Positions 1 through 7,578 of a stretch of 31,878 nt of DNA are shown one piece after another. Under the pieces are notes generated by a model. That model saw nothing but the letters and a program-made list of their open reading frames with translations, ran no database searches and was not told the origin of the DNA. The stretch is from JBMYXZ01 sp049608925 (GTDB taxonomy: Bacteria; Pseudomonadota; Alphaproteobacteria; JAGOMX01), in assembly GCA_049608925.1 (NCBI GenBank), contig JBMYXZ010000004.1:1-31878 (forward strand). Reading direction: 5' to 3'. Position numbers and translations under genes: made by a program. The stretch's first letter is position 1, and each line of letters begins with the position of its first letter.

Positions 1-1012
1 CCAAAACATCAATTTCGGTCGGAGGAATTCCATAATTACTTTCAAAGAAAAATTCATCAGATTAGGTATCCCTTTTCTCATCGGTATACCTTTAATCGTT
101 CCTTTACTGGCATACCCTAAGTACGAGCACTTTATCCAGCCTGGCATTGGCTATCTCGACTTTTGGTATCTATTCTTAACTGAACGCATTCAAGCTGGCC
201 CCAATTGGGTAATGTATGCAATCTTCTTGTATTCGGCAGTTATGGTATTAGCATATAAGGCTATACGCCCCGTGTTCAACCTTATGGCATGTTTTGTGAC
301 CTGGGCCACACGCAATCCTGTTCCGGGGTTCATCACAGTTGGCGCTATCAGCGCCACAATCTTGGGGATTAGTGACCTGATTTGGGGCGCGCCCTGGTGG
401 ATGGGAAAGTGGGTATTCCATTTGCAGTCCTCGCGCTTTATCTTGGTTGCCTTCTTCTTCACTTTAGGTGCCGCATTTGCTCAAGCTGGATTAGCTGACA
501 ACAAAAAGTTCATGGAGGCCTTTTCCGATAAATGGATTTTGTGGGTAGGCCTTGTTGCCCTGTTTGGCATACCGTACATGTGGTATTCCACAACATTCTA
601 CCACGAAGGTGCCTTCAACGAGGACATCCGCATATTCTTCAGCCGAGGCGGCAGTTGGGGCCCTGAAGCTTGGGACATTATCTTTGATGCTGCCCCTCCT
701 ATTCTGATTCGCACGACTATGCATGGCTTTATGTGCTTGTCTCAAGCACTGGCTTTGCTGGCTGTCTTTTATAAATTCGTTGCCACGCCAACTCCTATGT
801 GGACGTCGTTAGCTCGTAACTGCTATGGAATATTCATTATCCACGAAGCTGTGATGGTCTGGAGCCAATACATGCTGACTGGCTCAGGACTGCCAATCCC
901 ATTGAAGTTTGCATTCGTGTTCATAGTTGGACTATCTGTTGCTTGGACAGTAAATGACAAAGTCTTGCTGAAGATACCGTTGGTGAAAAGAGTGCTTAGC
1001 CCGAATGGGTGA
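1..1012 (+). CDS. Membrane acyltransferase, acyltransferase_3/OpgC-like (5' end outside window)
   Basis: The frame is open from the first bases of the window, so the gene begins upstream; the first in-window ATG at 212 is internal. The part seen is about 336 residues. It starts with a basic stretch followed by a hydrophobic segment (KFIRLGIPFLIGIPLIVPLL), as in acyltransferase family 3 proteins, and continues with several more membrane segments. Near the C-terminus the stretch CYGIFIIHEAVMVWSQYML resembles the last helices of that family, which transfer acyl groups (for example succinyl onto glucans, or O-acetyl onto surface polysaccharides) at the inner membrane. The substrate cannot be told. 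A degraded 93-bp copy of codons from its middle lies at 1864-1956. A hairpin at 1073-1104 lies between it and the convergent next gene. Family call fairly sure; specific function unknown. Confidence 0.8.
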   Translation, partial: QNINFGRRNSIITFKEKFIRLGIPFLIGIPLIVPLLAYPKYEHFIQPGIGYLDFWYLFLTERIQAGPNWVMYAIFLYSAVMVLAYKAIRPVFNLMACFVTWATRNPVPGFITVGAISATILGISDLIWGAPWWMGKWVFHLQSSRFILVAFFFTLGAAFAQAGLADNKKFMEAFSDKWILWVGLVALFGIPYMWYSTTFYHEGAFNEDIRIFFSRGGSWGPEAWDIIFDAAPPILIRTTMHGFMCLSQALALLAVFYKFVATPTPMWTSLARNCYGIFIIHEAVMVWSQYMLTGSGLPIPLKFAFVFIVGLSVAWTVNDKVLLKIPLVKRVLSPNG

Positions 1013-1065
1013 GCTGAGCTAGCTTAGCACTATAAGATATAAATATCCCAAATAAGGACTATCCG

Positions 1066-1104
1066 AACAAAGAGCCCCTTCAACAAATAAATGCTAAAGG
1101 GGCT
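1066..1104 (-). terminator. Hairpin terminator for the 1123-1782 gene
   Basis: Perfect 8-bp arms, agcccctt at 1073-1080 and aaggggct at 1097-1104, flank a 16-base loop. Read on the minus strand, the hairpin is followed by CTTTGTT, a modest U-rich tract, and it starts 19 bases after the stop of the minus-strand gene. On the plus strand no T tract follows, so it would serve the upstream acyltransferase less well. Confidence 0.55.
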
Positions 1105-1122
1105 TGCATACGCAAATATGCC

Positions 1123-1782
1123 TTATATCCTTTCGATGTCAAGTGTCAAAGATCCTGTATTGAAAAGCTGCCGGATATTTTCACCTAAAGCATCAACTTC
1201 ATCAACTTCATCATCATCATCATCAACCCTCAATACCCTAAACGTATGCCGCTTTCTTATGCCATCAGTTATCACTTCAGGGTTGATATTATTTCCATTC
1301 CTGGGGGCTGCCCCACTTGCAGTCCGAACAGTCCCATAGCCTATAAAATTCACTTTATTTTTCAAAACTGGCAAAAGATACTGATCAAAAAGCATACGAG
1401 ACGTAGTAGTAACACTACACCAGGTATCCCATAAGAATTTAATAAACATATGTCCAAAGCTTACTGGAGCAAAGTAATGTCTATCTTCTTTTTTAAACAG
1501 CGCCTTAGTGCCTGCTTCTTCTGTTTCAAGTGTTTCAAGTTGAGACTCATAACTTCTAATTAGCTCCCTGCAACACTCTAAATCTTCCTCTTTCATGGAT
1601 TTAGCTTGCTTTGAGCTCAAGATTAGCTTTGCAGTTTTTGCCGGATACTCAAAAAATTCCTCGAAGAGCATCCTATTGCACGTAAAGTAACCAAATGGAT
1701 CATCACTTTCAGAAGAAATAGAGGAAGTGGCCGATAAAATTGTAGCCGCAAAATATAAATAAGTAGTTTTGATCTTTATCAA
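1123..1782 (-). CDS. Secreted protein of unknown function with acidic tail
   Basis: A 219-residue protein I do not recognise. The N-terminus (about residues 1-23, IKIKTTYLYFAATILSATSS) looks like a Sec signal peptide, so export is likely. The middle is helix-prone and charged (about residues 50-95). Near the C-terminus, about residues 188-196, there is a run of aspartates and glutamates (DDDDDEVDEVD), encoded by a tandem atc/tca-rich stretch that could slip. The start is TTG at 1780-1782. There is no in-frame ATG before residue 38, and an in-frame stop lies a short way upstream, so either TTG is used or the original start has decayed. A good promoter (1816-1844) and a terminator (1066-1104) frame it as a single-gene unit. 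It lies between an acyltransferase gene and a broken copy of part of it. Confidence 0.6.
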   Translation of the reverse strand: MIKIKTTYLYFAATILSATSSISSESDDPFGYFTCNRMLFEEFFEYPAKTAKLILSSKQAKSMKEEDLECCRELIRSYESQLETLETEEAGTKALFKKEDRHYFAPVSFGHMFIKFLWDTWCSVTTTSRMLFDQYLLPVLKNKVNFIGYGTVRTASGAAPRNGNNINPEVITDGIRKRHTFRVLRVDDDDDEVDEVDALGENIRQLFNTGSLTLDIERI

Positions 1783-1815
1783 TTCAAATCCAATGATATT
1801 TATATAGCTACTATA

Positions 1816-1844
1816 TTAATAATTTAATTTATTATTTTTGTCAA
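1816..1844 (-). promoter_or_regulatory. Sigma70-type promoter for the 1123-1782 gene
   Basis: On the minus strand a perfect -35 box TTGACA (1839-1844) is followed by a 17-base AT-rich spacer and TATTAA (1816-1821) as -10. Transcription would begin near 1809, about 27 bases before the TTG start. The region is very AT-rich, so a fortuitous -10 cannot be excluded. Confidence 0.5.
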
Positions 1845-1863
1845 TGAAACAAAATCTTATTGT

Positions 1864-1956
1864 GAAGAATGGGTTTTGTGGGTTGGTCTTGATCCCCTGC
1901 TGGGCATACCATACATGTAGTATTCCAAAACATTCTATCACGAAGATGCTTTAAAC
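1864..1956 (+). pseudogene. Remnant of a second acyltransferase gene
   Basis: By hand alignment, bases 1864-1956 match 527-619 of the acyltransferase gene without gaps, with about 77 of 93 positions identical. Translated in the same frame, both read through W-x-L-W-V-G-L-x-x-L-x-G-I-P-Y-M and then Y-S-x-T-F-Y-H-E. The Trp codon TGG of the intact gene is TAG here (1918-1920), so the fragment cannot be translated through. It ends beside the stop codon of the SulP gene. It looks like what is left of a duplicated or horizontally acquired paralogue. Confidence 0.75.
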
Positions 1957-1959
1957 CAT

Positions 1960-3510
1960 TCAAGTAAAAGACGGTTTGATCAACAGATTAAATTTCTGAG
2001 TGACTTTGCAGTCCAAAGCAGTCTCATATCCTGCTTTTCTTAAGATTTTTGCGCAGTCTTCTTGGATACCTGTAATTTTGATGTCTTTATTAGCTTTGTG
2101 ATATTTATCAATCAGAGTTTCAATGGCTTGAAGCGCCGAATGATCCCAGATTTTACTGCTTTCAAAGTTGATCACAACTGCTTGCGGATCACTGCTGATA
2201 TCAAATAATCCTTTAAAGGTCGTAATGGATCCAAAAAAGAGCGGGCCTGTTATGTTGTATATCTTAACGGACTTATCATCATTGAAGGATGTCTTCACAA
2301 AAATTTGCTTAGCACTTTTCCAGCAGTACGTCAGGGCCGACAGTATGACACCTGCAAATACAGCTATCGCAAGGTCAAAGGCAACAGTCATACCTGACAC
2401 TAGGACCACCACAATTGCGTCTACGCGTGGGATTTTGTTCATGATGCGAATACTGGACCAGGCAAAGGTTCCAATAACCACCATGAACATAACGCCTACA
2501 AGTGATGCCAAAGGGATTTTTTCAATTATTGCCGAGCCAAACAAGATGAAGCCTAGCAAGGAAACGGCGGCGACTATTCCGGATAGGCGTTTTCTAGCAC
2601 CGGCGCCGATGTTAATCATGCTTTGTCCGATCATCGCACAACCACCCATGCCGCCAGAAAAGCCAGTGACAACATTTGCAAGCCCCTGGGTCATGCATTC
2701 TCTGGCATTATCGCCACGGGTTTCTGTTATTTCATCGATCAAAACCAAGGCCAGCAGGCTTTCAAGCAACCCAACCCCTGCTAACGTCACAGCATATGGC
2801 AAGATTATCTGAATTGTTTCCCAGTTAACGGGCACTACCGGAATATGAAAGCTGGGAAGCCCTCCTGCTATGCTTGCCATATCGCCAACACTTTTTGTAT
2901 CGATTCCCAGTAGTTGCGTAATACCAAAAATAAGTAAAATCGCTGCAAGAGCCGATGGAATAGCTTTGGTAATCTTGGGAAGGAAATGAATAATAGCCAT
3001 AGTGACAGCAACTAACGCCAGCATGATATAAAGCTCAGTCCCCTGCATCCAAGCGTATTCGCTATTCCCTGACACCGTCTTGAACTGCCCGAGTTGCGCC
3101 AGAAATATGACGATGGCCAGGCCATTCACAAAACCCAACATAACAGGATGCGGAATTAGTTTTATAAACCTGCCAAGGTTCATCAGTCCCACACCTATCT
3201 GGATAATCCCCATTAAGACGACAGTCGCAAACAGATATTCCACTCCATGGTTTATGACCAGGGAAGCCATCACAACCGCCAATGCCCCGGTTGCGCCTGA
3301 TATCATGCCAGGGCGTCCGCCAAATACAGAGGTAATTAAACATACTATAAAGGCTGCATATAGCCCTACAAGAGGATGTACATGAGCTACAAAAGCAAAC
3401 GCAATCGCTTCTGGAACCAGGGCCAAGGCCACGGTTAAACCTGACAGGCATTCAGTCTTAAGATTGGATAGTGAATTTAATTTTTGGAAAAGCTTACTCA
3501 TGTTGACCAT
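1960..3510 (-). CDS. SulP-family anion transporter with STAS domain
   Basis: A 516-residue inner-membrane secondary transporter of the SulP/SLC26 family, which moves sulfate, bicarbonate or other anions, usually by proton or sodium coupling. The N-terminal motif PEAIAFAFVAHVHPLVGLYA is the family's sulfate-transporter signature, and GGMGGCAMIGQS lies mid-protein. About ten or more hydrophobic segments run to residue ~395, followed by a cytoplasmic STAS domain (about 405-510; VVINFESSKIWDHSALQAIETL). Residue pattern alone does not settle the substrate; the GGMGGCAMIGQS variant occurs in BicA-like bicarbonate carriers as well as others. ATG at 3510 is taken as the start, with a second ATG three codons later (3501); neither has a strong ribosome site. 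Its stop abuts the acyltransferase remnant. Confidence 0.9.
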   Translation of the reverse strand: MVNMSKLFQKLNSLSNLKTECLSGLTVALALVPEAIAFAFVAHVHPLVGLYAAFIVCLITSVFGGRPGMISGATGALAVVMASLVINHGVEYLFATVVLMGIIQIGVGLMNLGRFIKLIPHPVMLGFVNGLAIVIFLAQLGQFKTVSGNSEYAWMQGTELYIMLALVAVTMAIIHFLPKITKAIPSALAAILLIFGITQLLGIDTKSVGDMASIAGGLPSFHIPVVPVNWETIQIILPYAVTLAGVGLLESLLALVLIDEITETRGDNARECMTQGLANVVTGFSGGMGGCAMIGQSMINIGAGARKRLSGIVAAVSLLGFILFGSAIIEKIPLASLVGVMFMVVIGTFAWSSIRIMNKIPRVDAIVVVLVSGMTVAFDLAIAVFAGVILSALTYCWKSAKQIFVKTSFNDDKSVKIYNITGPLFFGSITTFKGLFDISSDPQAVVINFESSKIWDHSALQAIETLIDKYHKANKDIKITGIQEDCAKILRKAGYETALDCKVTQKFNLLIKPSFT

Positions 3511-3806
3511 CTAAAAATACTTATACAGTGTATGTGGGGGGTATGGACAAAATTGTCAAGCTTATAAAAGGGAAAGAAGCAGGCATGAACAAACCTTAAC
3601 TGATTTACTTTTTATATATAATTATTACTCAATTATTAATATAATTTCACTAATTAAAATATCATTTAAATTCAATATTTTAGACAAAATATCCTTTAAA
3701 ATCAGCGCAAAACTTTTCTTGTCCTGTTAACGTCTCGTTTACCAATACATAATATTATCTAAACATAAGATTATAACTTTTACAGGCAAAATTAAAGGTC
3801 AGAAAG
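3511..3806. other. AT-rich divergent intergenic region
   Basis: This lies between the divergent SulP and 3807 genes, with long A/T runs in 3600-3700. A short dyad gacaa-aa-ttgtc (3545-3556) sits about 35 bases ahead of the SulP start and overlaps possible -35 hexamers for it. On the plus strand TTAACG, a 17-base spacer and TAATAT are a weak promoter candidate for the small gene. Nothing else is recognisable. Confidence 0.35.
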
Positions 3807-4094
3807 ATGAAAGACTTATTTAATGGCTCCATTATCCTGGCGTTCGTCGGCATGATATTGATGTTTGTAGCATCACCGGAGACAACAACAGAATATGTAG
3901 GAGATGTTATTGGAGAAATCTCACAATATTCCTATAACCCAGCTGATGCTGTCATCAGAAGTTGCGCAAGAGGAGAAGACTTGCTTAACTCCAACCGTCA
4001 TCAAGGCTGTAGCACCTTTCCTTACAGTATGTCCATGGTTGGCCTTTACGACGTCCACAGTGTTTTTCCTTACAGCGGTAACATGATGCGTTAA
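3807..4094 (+). CDS. Small membrane or secreted protein, unknown
   Basis: A 95-residue open frame starting at ATG 3807 with an upstream aaaggt stretch (about 3794-3799) that may serve as ribosome site. Residues 7-23 (GSIILAFVGMILMFVAS) form one hydrophobic segment that could be a signal anchor or signal peptide. The rest is polar, with two cysteines and several Tyr/Ser. I see no family. It is followed after 69 bases by gloB on the same strand. The AT-rich upstream region fits a promoter, but with no recognised homologue the frame could be spurious. Confidence 0.4.
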   Translation: MKDLFNGSIILAFVGMILMFVASPETTTEYVGDVIGEISQYSYNPADAVIRSCARGEDLLNSNRHQGCSTFPYSMSMVGLYDVHSVFPYSGNMMR

Positions 4095-4163
4095 GTTTCT
4101 TTGACATTGGCTGCGGATATTGTCATGATCTTACATAAGGCTCCGTGAAGAAAGCGTAAGGTT

Positions 4164-4940
4164 ATGACATCAATGACAATAATTCCATTGCCGCTGTTAA
4201 AAGATAACTACGCTTACCTACTTCATTGTCCTCATACTTCAGAAACTGCCATTATTGACCCGTCCGAAAGCGCGCCAGTTATAGAAGAACTCGATAAACG
4301 TGGCTTGAAGCTAACGTATATTATTAATACGCACCATCATCATGATCATGTTGGCGGTAATGAGGAAATTAAAAAACATACAGATTGTCAGGTTGTCTGC
4401 TCCTATACCGACCGTAATCGTGTGCCAGGCGCTGATATTTCCTTGAAGGAAGGTGACATCTTTAAGCTAGGGCAACACGAAGCGCGTATTATGGAAATAC
4501 CTGGCCATACCATTGGTCATATGGCGCTGTGGTTTATAAAAGATGAAGCTGTTTTCGTTGGCGATACCCTATTTTCACTGGGTTGTGGTCGTATGTTTGA
4601 AGGCACCCCTGAACAAATGTGGAACTCTTTGCGTCGGTTGGCTGACCTTCCCAGAACCACCAAAGTATATTGCGGACATGAATACACACGTGCCAATGGC
4701 CGTTTTGCGTTGGATATAGACCCTCACAATCCGGCTTTAAAAGACTATTATCATCAAGTACAGCAGTTAAGAGATTCTGGCAAACCGACCGTTCCGTCAA
4801 CTATTGAAATTGAGGTTGAAACCAACCCTTTCCTGCGCGCGCCCTTGCTTGTCGGCGCCCTTGGTCTTGGAGAGAATGTTCCGCCTCATGAAGCCTTTGC
4901 TGCCATGCGCCATCGCAAAGACCACTATATAGATTCTTAA
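4164..4940 (+). CDS. gloB: Hydroxyacylglutathione hydrolase (glyoxalase II)
   Basis: A 258-residue cytosolic metallo-beta-lactamase-fold enzyme. It hydrolyses S-lactoylglutathione to lactate and glutathione, the second step of methylglyoxal detoxification. The metal-binding signature THHHHDHVGG is at residues 56-65. Downstream are PGHTIGH and GDTLFSLGCGRMFEGTPEQM, then CGHEYT and the C-terminal glutathione-binding region (ETNPFLR). Length is normal for the family. ATG 4164 is preceded by gtaagg at a suitable distance. The stop codon (taa 4938-4940) overlaps the stop of convergent umuC by two bases. Confidence 0.95.
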   Translation: MTSMTIIPLPLLKDNYAYLLHCPHTSETAIIDPSESAPVIEELDKRGLKLTYIINTHHHHDHVGGNEEIKKHTDCQVVCSYTDRNRVPGADISLKEGDIFKLGQHEARIMEIPGHTIGHMALWFIKDEAVFVGDTLFSLGCGRMFEGTPEQMWNSLRRLADLPRTTKVYCGHEYTRANGRFALDIDPHNPALKDYYHQVQQLRDSGKPTVPSTIEIEVETNPFLRAPLLVGALGLGENVPPHEAFAAMRHRKDHYIDS

Positions 4941-6211
4941 ACCCGCAGCAGTTCGTCCCAACGGCTCGTATAATGCCTGCTTCTTTTGGCACACCGCGTC
5001 ATCCAGTTCTGCCGTACGCCCATTGCGCCAAAGACCAGGCTGCCTCGGCCAAAGCGCCGATTAATCTGGTCAAGTGACTGCATTAATTGTGCTTGTTCTG
5101 AAGAAACCTTCTGCCCATAGGCAAAAAGGTCGCGCTGCTGGTGTGCTATAGGGCTTAAGTCTAGCAAGCATACCCCTGCTCTGATATACCGATGCCCTGG
5201 TTTATAGATACTCTCGAGCACTTTGTGGGCTGCTTTGATAATACTAACCGTATCATTGCACGGCTCGGCAAAGACGTGCACGGCTGAATTACTGTAATAA
5301 TTATCGCGGTCAAAGCGATTGGTATTGATAAACACGGATATCGCCCCGGTATGTTGGCTGTCGCGCCGAATTTTCCTGGCAGCATTAGCCGCAAAGGTGG
5401 CAACCGCCTCTTGTAGTTCTGCAAGTTCGGTAATCTGTTTGCCAAATGTCCGCGACACCACCGTGGTTTTCTTAGCAGCCGGTGTATGGTCAAGACCTAT
5501 GCAGGCCACGCCATTCAGCTCGCTATGCAAACGGGCACCAATCACCCCCATACGCTGACGCACCCAAGCCGGTGGCGCCTGCTTTAAATCCAGCGCCGAA
5601 AAGATACCTTGTGCTTGCAGCATACGACTCCAGCGCCGACCGACGCCCCAGATATCCCCTACGTTAATCTGACGTAGAACAGCATCTTGGTCAGGTTGTG
5701 CGGTAAGGTCATAAACATTCTTTTGGGCAGGATCTTTCTTTGCAATATGATTTGCCAGCTTGGCCAGTGTCTTGCTGGCACCAAAGCCTACAGAAATCGG
5801 CATCCCCACCCACTGACGCATACGATCTCGCAGCATTTCGCCATATGATTGCAGGTCAGTAAACGCCATATTGCTGACATCCAAGAAAGCTTCATCAACG
5901 GAATAGACTTCCAGTTGCGGGCAACTGGCTTCCAGGATATTCATCACGCGCCGCGACATGTCTTGATATAAGGTGAAATTCGATGAAAACGTCGCAATGT
6001 CGTGCTTCAGGACTAGGTCTCGGACTTGATAGATAGGCTGCCCCATCTTGATCCCCAAAGCCTTCACTTCATTGGATCTGGCGACAATACATCCATCATT
6101 ACTGGACAACACCATCACAGGGCGATTTTCAAGGTGAGGCTGGAACACCCGCTCGCATGAAACGAAGAAATTGTTACAGTCAACTAATGCGAATGTTTTC
6201 CCATCTGTCAT
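4937..6211 (-). CDS. umuC: Y-family DNA polymerase, Pol V catalytic subunit UmuC
   Basis: A 424-residue translesion polymerase from the chosen start. The N-terminus FALVDCNNFFVSCERVFQP is the UmuC catalytic start, with the acidic residue that binds metal. NDGCIVARSNEVKALGI and YSVDEAFLDV carry the nucleotide-binding and catalytic D/E residues. The C-terminus (SRHYTSRWDELLRV) matches the usual UmuC end, so the gene is intact. I place the start at ATG 6209-6211. The frame can be extended 30 codons to a TTG at 6301, but that part lacks family similarity. No umuD is adjacent, although the polymerase normally needs UmuD'2. No clear LexA box is visible upstream. The 3' end is convergent with and overlaps the gloB stop. 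Confidence 0.92.
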   Translation of the reverse strand: MTDGKTFALVDCNNFFVSCERVFQPHLENRPVMVLSSNDGCIVARSNEVKALGIKMGQPIYQVRDLVLKHDIATFSSNFTLYQDMSRRVMNILEASCPQLEVYSVDEAFLDVSNMAFTDLQSYGEMLRDRMRQWVGMPISVGFGASKTLAKLANHIAKKDPAQKNVYDLTAQPDQDAVLRQINVGDIWGVGRRWSRMLQAQGIFSALDLKQAPPAWVRQRMGVIGARLHSELNGVACIGLDHTPAAKKTTVVSRTFGKQITELAELQEAVATFAANAARKIRRDSQHTGAISVFINTNRFDRDNYYSNSAVHVFAEPCNDTVSIIKAAHKVLESIYKPGHRYIRAGVCLLDLSPIAHQQRDLFAYGQKVSSEQAQLMQSLDQINRRFGRGSLVFGAMGVRQNWMTRCAKRSRHYTSRWDELLRV

Positions 6212-6394
6212 ATTTGAAGAGTACAACAGGTTGGAGGGATTTACCATATTAAGTGTTTGCGGTGAATTGGGAGGATGGTCGAGGCCAAATAGAGCATTCA
6301 AATACCATCCTCGTACACTACCATAACTGTCCGTGATAAATTATACTGGATGGAAGAGCTTATTGTTTTAGGACTTTCTCAACCCTCTACCCCA

Positions 6395-6530
6395 CACTCC
6401 GACTTTCCGTGACTTGTTCACGGAGTCCACTCTCAGGCATACTCAGCTGCAGAAAACTAGAGTATATTCTCGATTTTCCAAATCTCGAGGGTTGGTGGAC
6501 TCCGGGCATAAAGCCCGGAGCGTCGGAGTG
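6395..6530 (+). repeat. Palindromic repeat element A (two hairpins in inverted arrangement)
   Basis: A 136-base element. Its ends are cactccgac (6395-6403) and gtcggagtg (6522-6530), perfect 9-bp inverted repeats. Just inside are a left hairpin TCCGTGA-CTTGT-TCACGGA (6406-6424) and a right hairpin CTCCGGGC-ATAAA-GCCCGGAG (6500-6520). Nested ggagtccac (6422-6430) pairs with gtggactcc (6495-6503). A second copy in reverse orientation lies at 26213-26348, and related hairpins occur at 31460-31480 and 31828-31848. The layout resembles a pair of inverted REP units (BIME). It lies between two gene starts, so it is not a terminator for either neighbour. Confidence 0.85.
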
Positions 6531-6684
6531 TTCGGCTGAGGGGGGAGAAAATTCTGAAACATCCCGCAATTCAATCAGTTCAGACACGCAATCTTATATC
6601 TAAAACCATACCTGACACCTGCATCCCATTTAGTCAAAATCATTTACCCAAAGCTTAACATTCGTTAACCTTTTGTTAGTAAAT

Positions 6685-6749
6685 GGCCTCCTATCATGCG
6701 GGTGTAATGCGGCAGTGCCGGTATAATCAGTATATTCCCCTAGGAGGCC
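6685..6749 (+). promoter_or_regulatory. Inverted repeat covering the Shine-Dalgarno of the 6756 gene, with TATAAT box
   Basis: ggcctccta (6685-6693) is the exact reverse complement of taggaggcc (6741-6749). The latter contains the strong ribosome site aggagg of the gene starting at 6756. Between them sits a small hairpin CGGC-AGT-GCCG (6710-6720). If transcription begins upstream of 6685, the long stem would hide the ribosome site. A perfect TATAAT lies at 6722-6727 but without a good -35; if that is the -10, the left arm is not transcribed and the dyad could only act as DNA. Confidence 0.4.
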
Positions 6750-6755
6750 CTCACA

Positions 6756-7571
6756 ATGTATAAATTACCAAAAATCTGGATCAGCTCGCTGTTCGCAGTA
6801 GGCTTATTGGTCGGATCAGCGCATGATGTAATAGCTTCAAAAAATGAGGTGCTCGTAGAGGGCGCCGCAGTAGCAAAGCCCAGCAAATTGCAGGGTGAAT
6901 TAAAAGAATTTAAAAAAGCCTCCTTACGTGTTGGTGCAAGCATTATCGGTGCAGGCAAAGCCATTGAAGACAAAGATCATGACAATGAAGTAATTAAAGA
7001 AATCATCTCATACTTTATCAGAGAACAAGGATTTTTTGAAGCTGGAGGTAAGTACGATGCTGAAACCATCATTAATGTTGGTAAAACTCTTCTTGAATTA
7101 ACATATAAAATATCTGCCGGCCTTAATAATATTGACTGGGGCAATAATACTAGATGTGCCAGATTTCTGACTGGATGCTCTGCAGGCCTCCATCGCGCGG
7201 TTCGGCTGACTTATGAAACAGGTAAAGCAGTAAATAAGCTATATAAATATGGACCTGAGTTTGTTAAGTACTTCCAAGCATACCGCAACGAACCACAAAA
7301 ACTCCTGGAACTATTGGGAAGCAATGAGGGTGAGGATTTGGTGAGTCTAGGCAAGAAAGCAAAAGAAATCTACGGCATCTTACTCGAGTTCTATAAAAAA
7401 ACGGAAGTCATAGTTTACGACACCAAGAAAAAGCCTGAGGAAGTAAAATTTGATGAAATTATTTTTGTTAAACCTGAACAAGTAAACCCAAGAACGGTCC
7501 TCAAATATGAGATCGAAGAAGAAGAAGGCGGCAAAGGCAAAGAAGATGATGGTGCAAACGACAACACCTAA
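6756..7571 (+). CDS. Secreted protein of unknown function
   Basis: A 271-residue protein with no family that I recognise. The first ~27 residues (MYKLPKIWISSLFAVGLLVGSAHDVIA) form a typical signal peptide, likely cleaved after VIA. The mature part is rich in predicted helix and charged, with two cysteines close together (RCARFLTGC, about residues 132-140) that could form a disulfide. The C-terminus is strongly acidic and Gly-rich (EIEEEEGGKGKEDDGAND). The start is well supported by taggagg seven bases upstream of ATG. It ends 7 bases before the stop of convergent xthA. An exported structural or host-interaction role is possible but is inference. Confidence 0.75.
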   Translation: MYKLPKIWISSLFAVGLLVGSAHDVIASKNEVLVEGAAVAKPSKLQGELKEFKKASLRVGASIIGAGKAIEDKDHDNEVIKEIISYFIREQGFFEAGGKYDAETIINVGKTLLELTYKISAGLNNIDWGNNTRCARFLTGCSAGLHRAVRLTYETGKAVNKLYKYGPEFVKYFQAYRNEPQKLLELLGSNEGEDLVSLGKKAKEIYGILLEFYKKTEVIVYDTKKKPEEVKFDEIIFVKPEQVNPRTVLKYEIEEEEGGKGKEDDGANDNT

Positions 7572-7578
7572 CCTCTTC

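Larger units (their letters stand above)
6212..6755. other. Intergenic region between divergent umuC and the 6756 gene
   Basis: 544 bases without a convincing gene. It contains the double-hairpin repeat element A (6395-6530) and the structured leader of the downstream gene (6685-6749). Short open frames crossing the repeat on both strands consist mostly of repeat sequence. The 15-mer attcaaataccatcc at 6296-6310 recurs at 26195-26209, just outside repeat element B. Confidence 0.6.

Noticed and set aside
2168..2812. 214-codon plus-strand frame opposite the SulP gene
   Set aside because: It is antisense to a conserved transporter; residue composition is that of a shadow frame.
6212..6301. 30-residue N-terminal extension of UmuC from a TTG
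   Set aside because: No UmuC has it, and ATG 6211 matches the family start.
6387..6603. Open frames of 64-66 codons on both strands across repeat element A
   Set aside because: They consist almost entirely of the hairpin repeat and reflect its palindromic, stop-poor sequence; no signal, ribosome site or family supports them.
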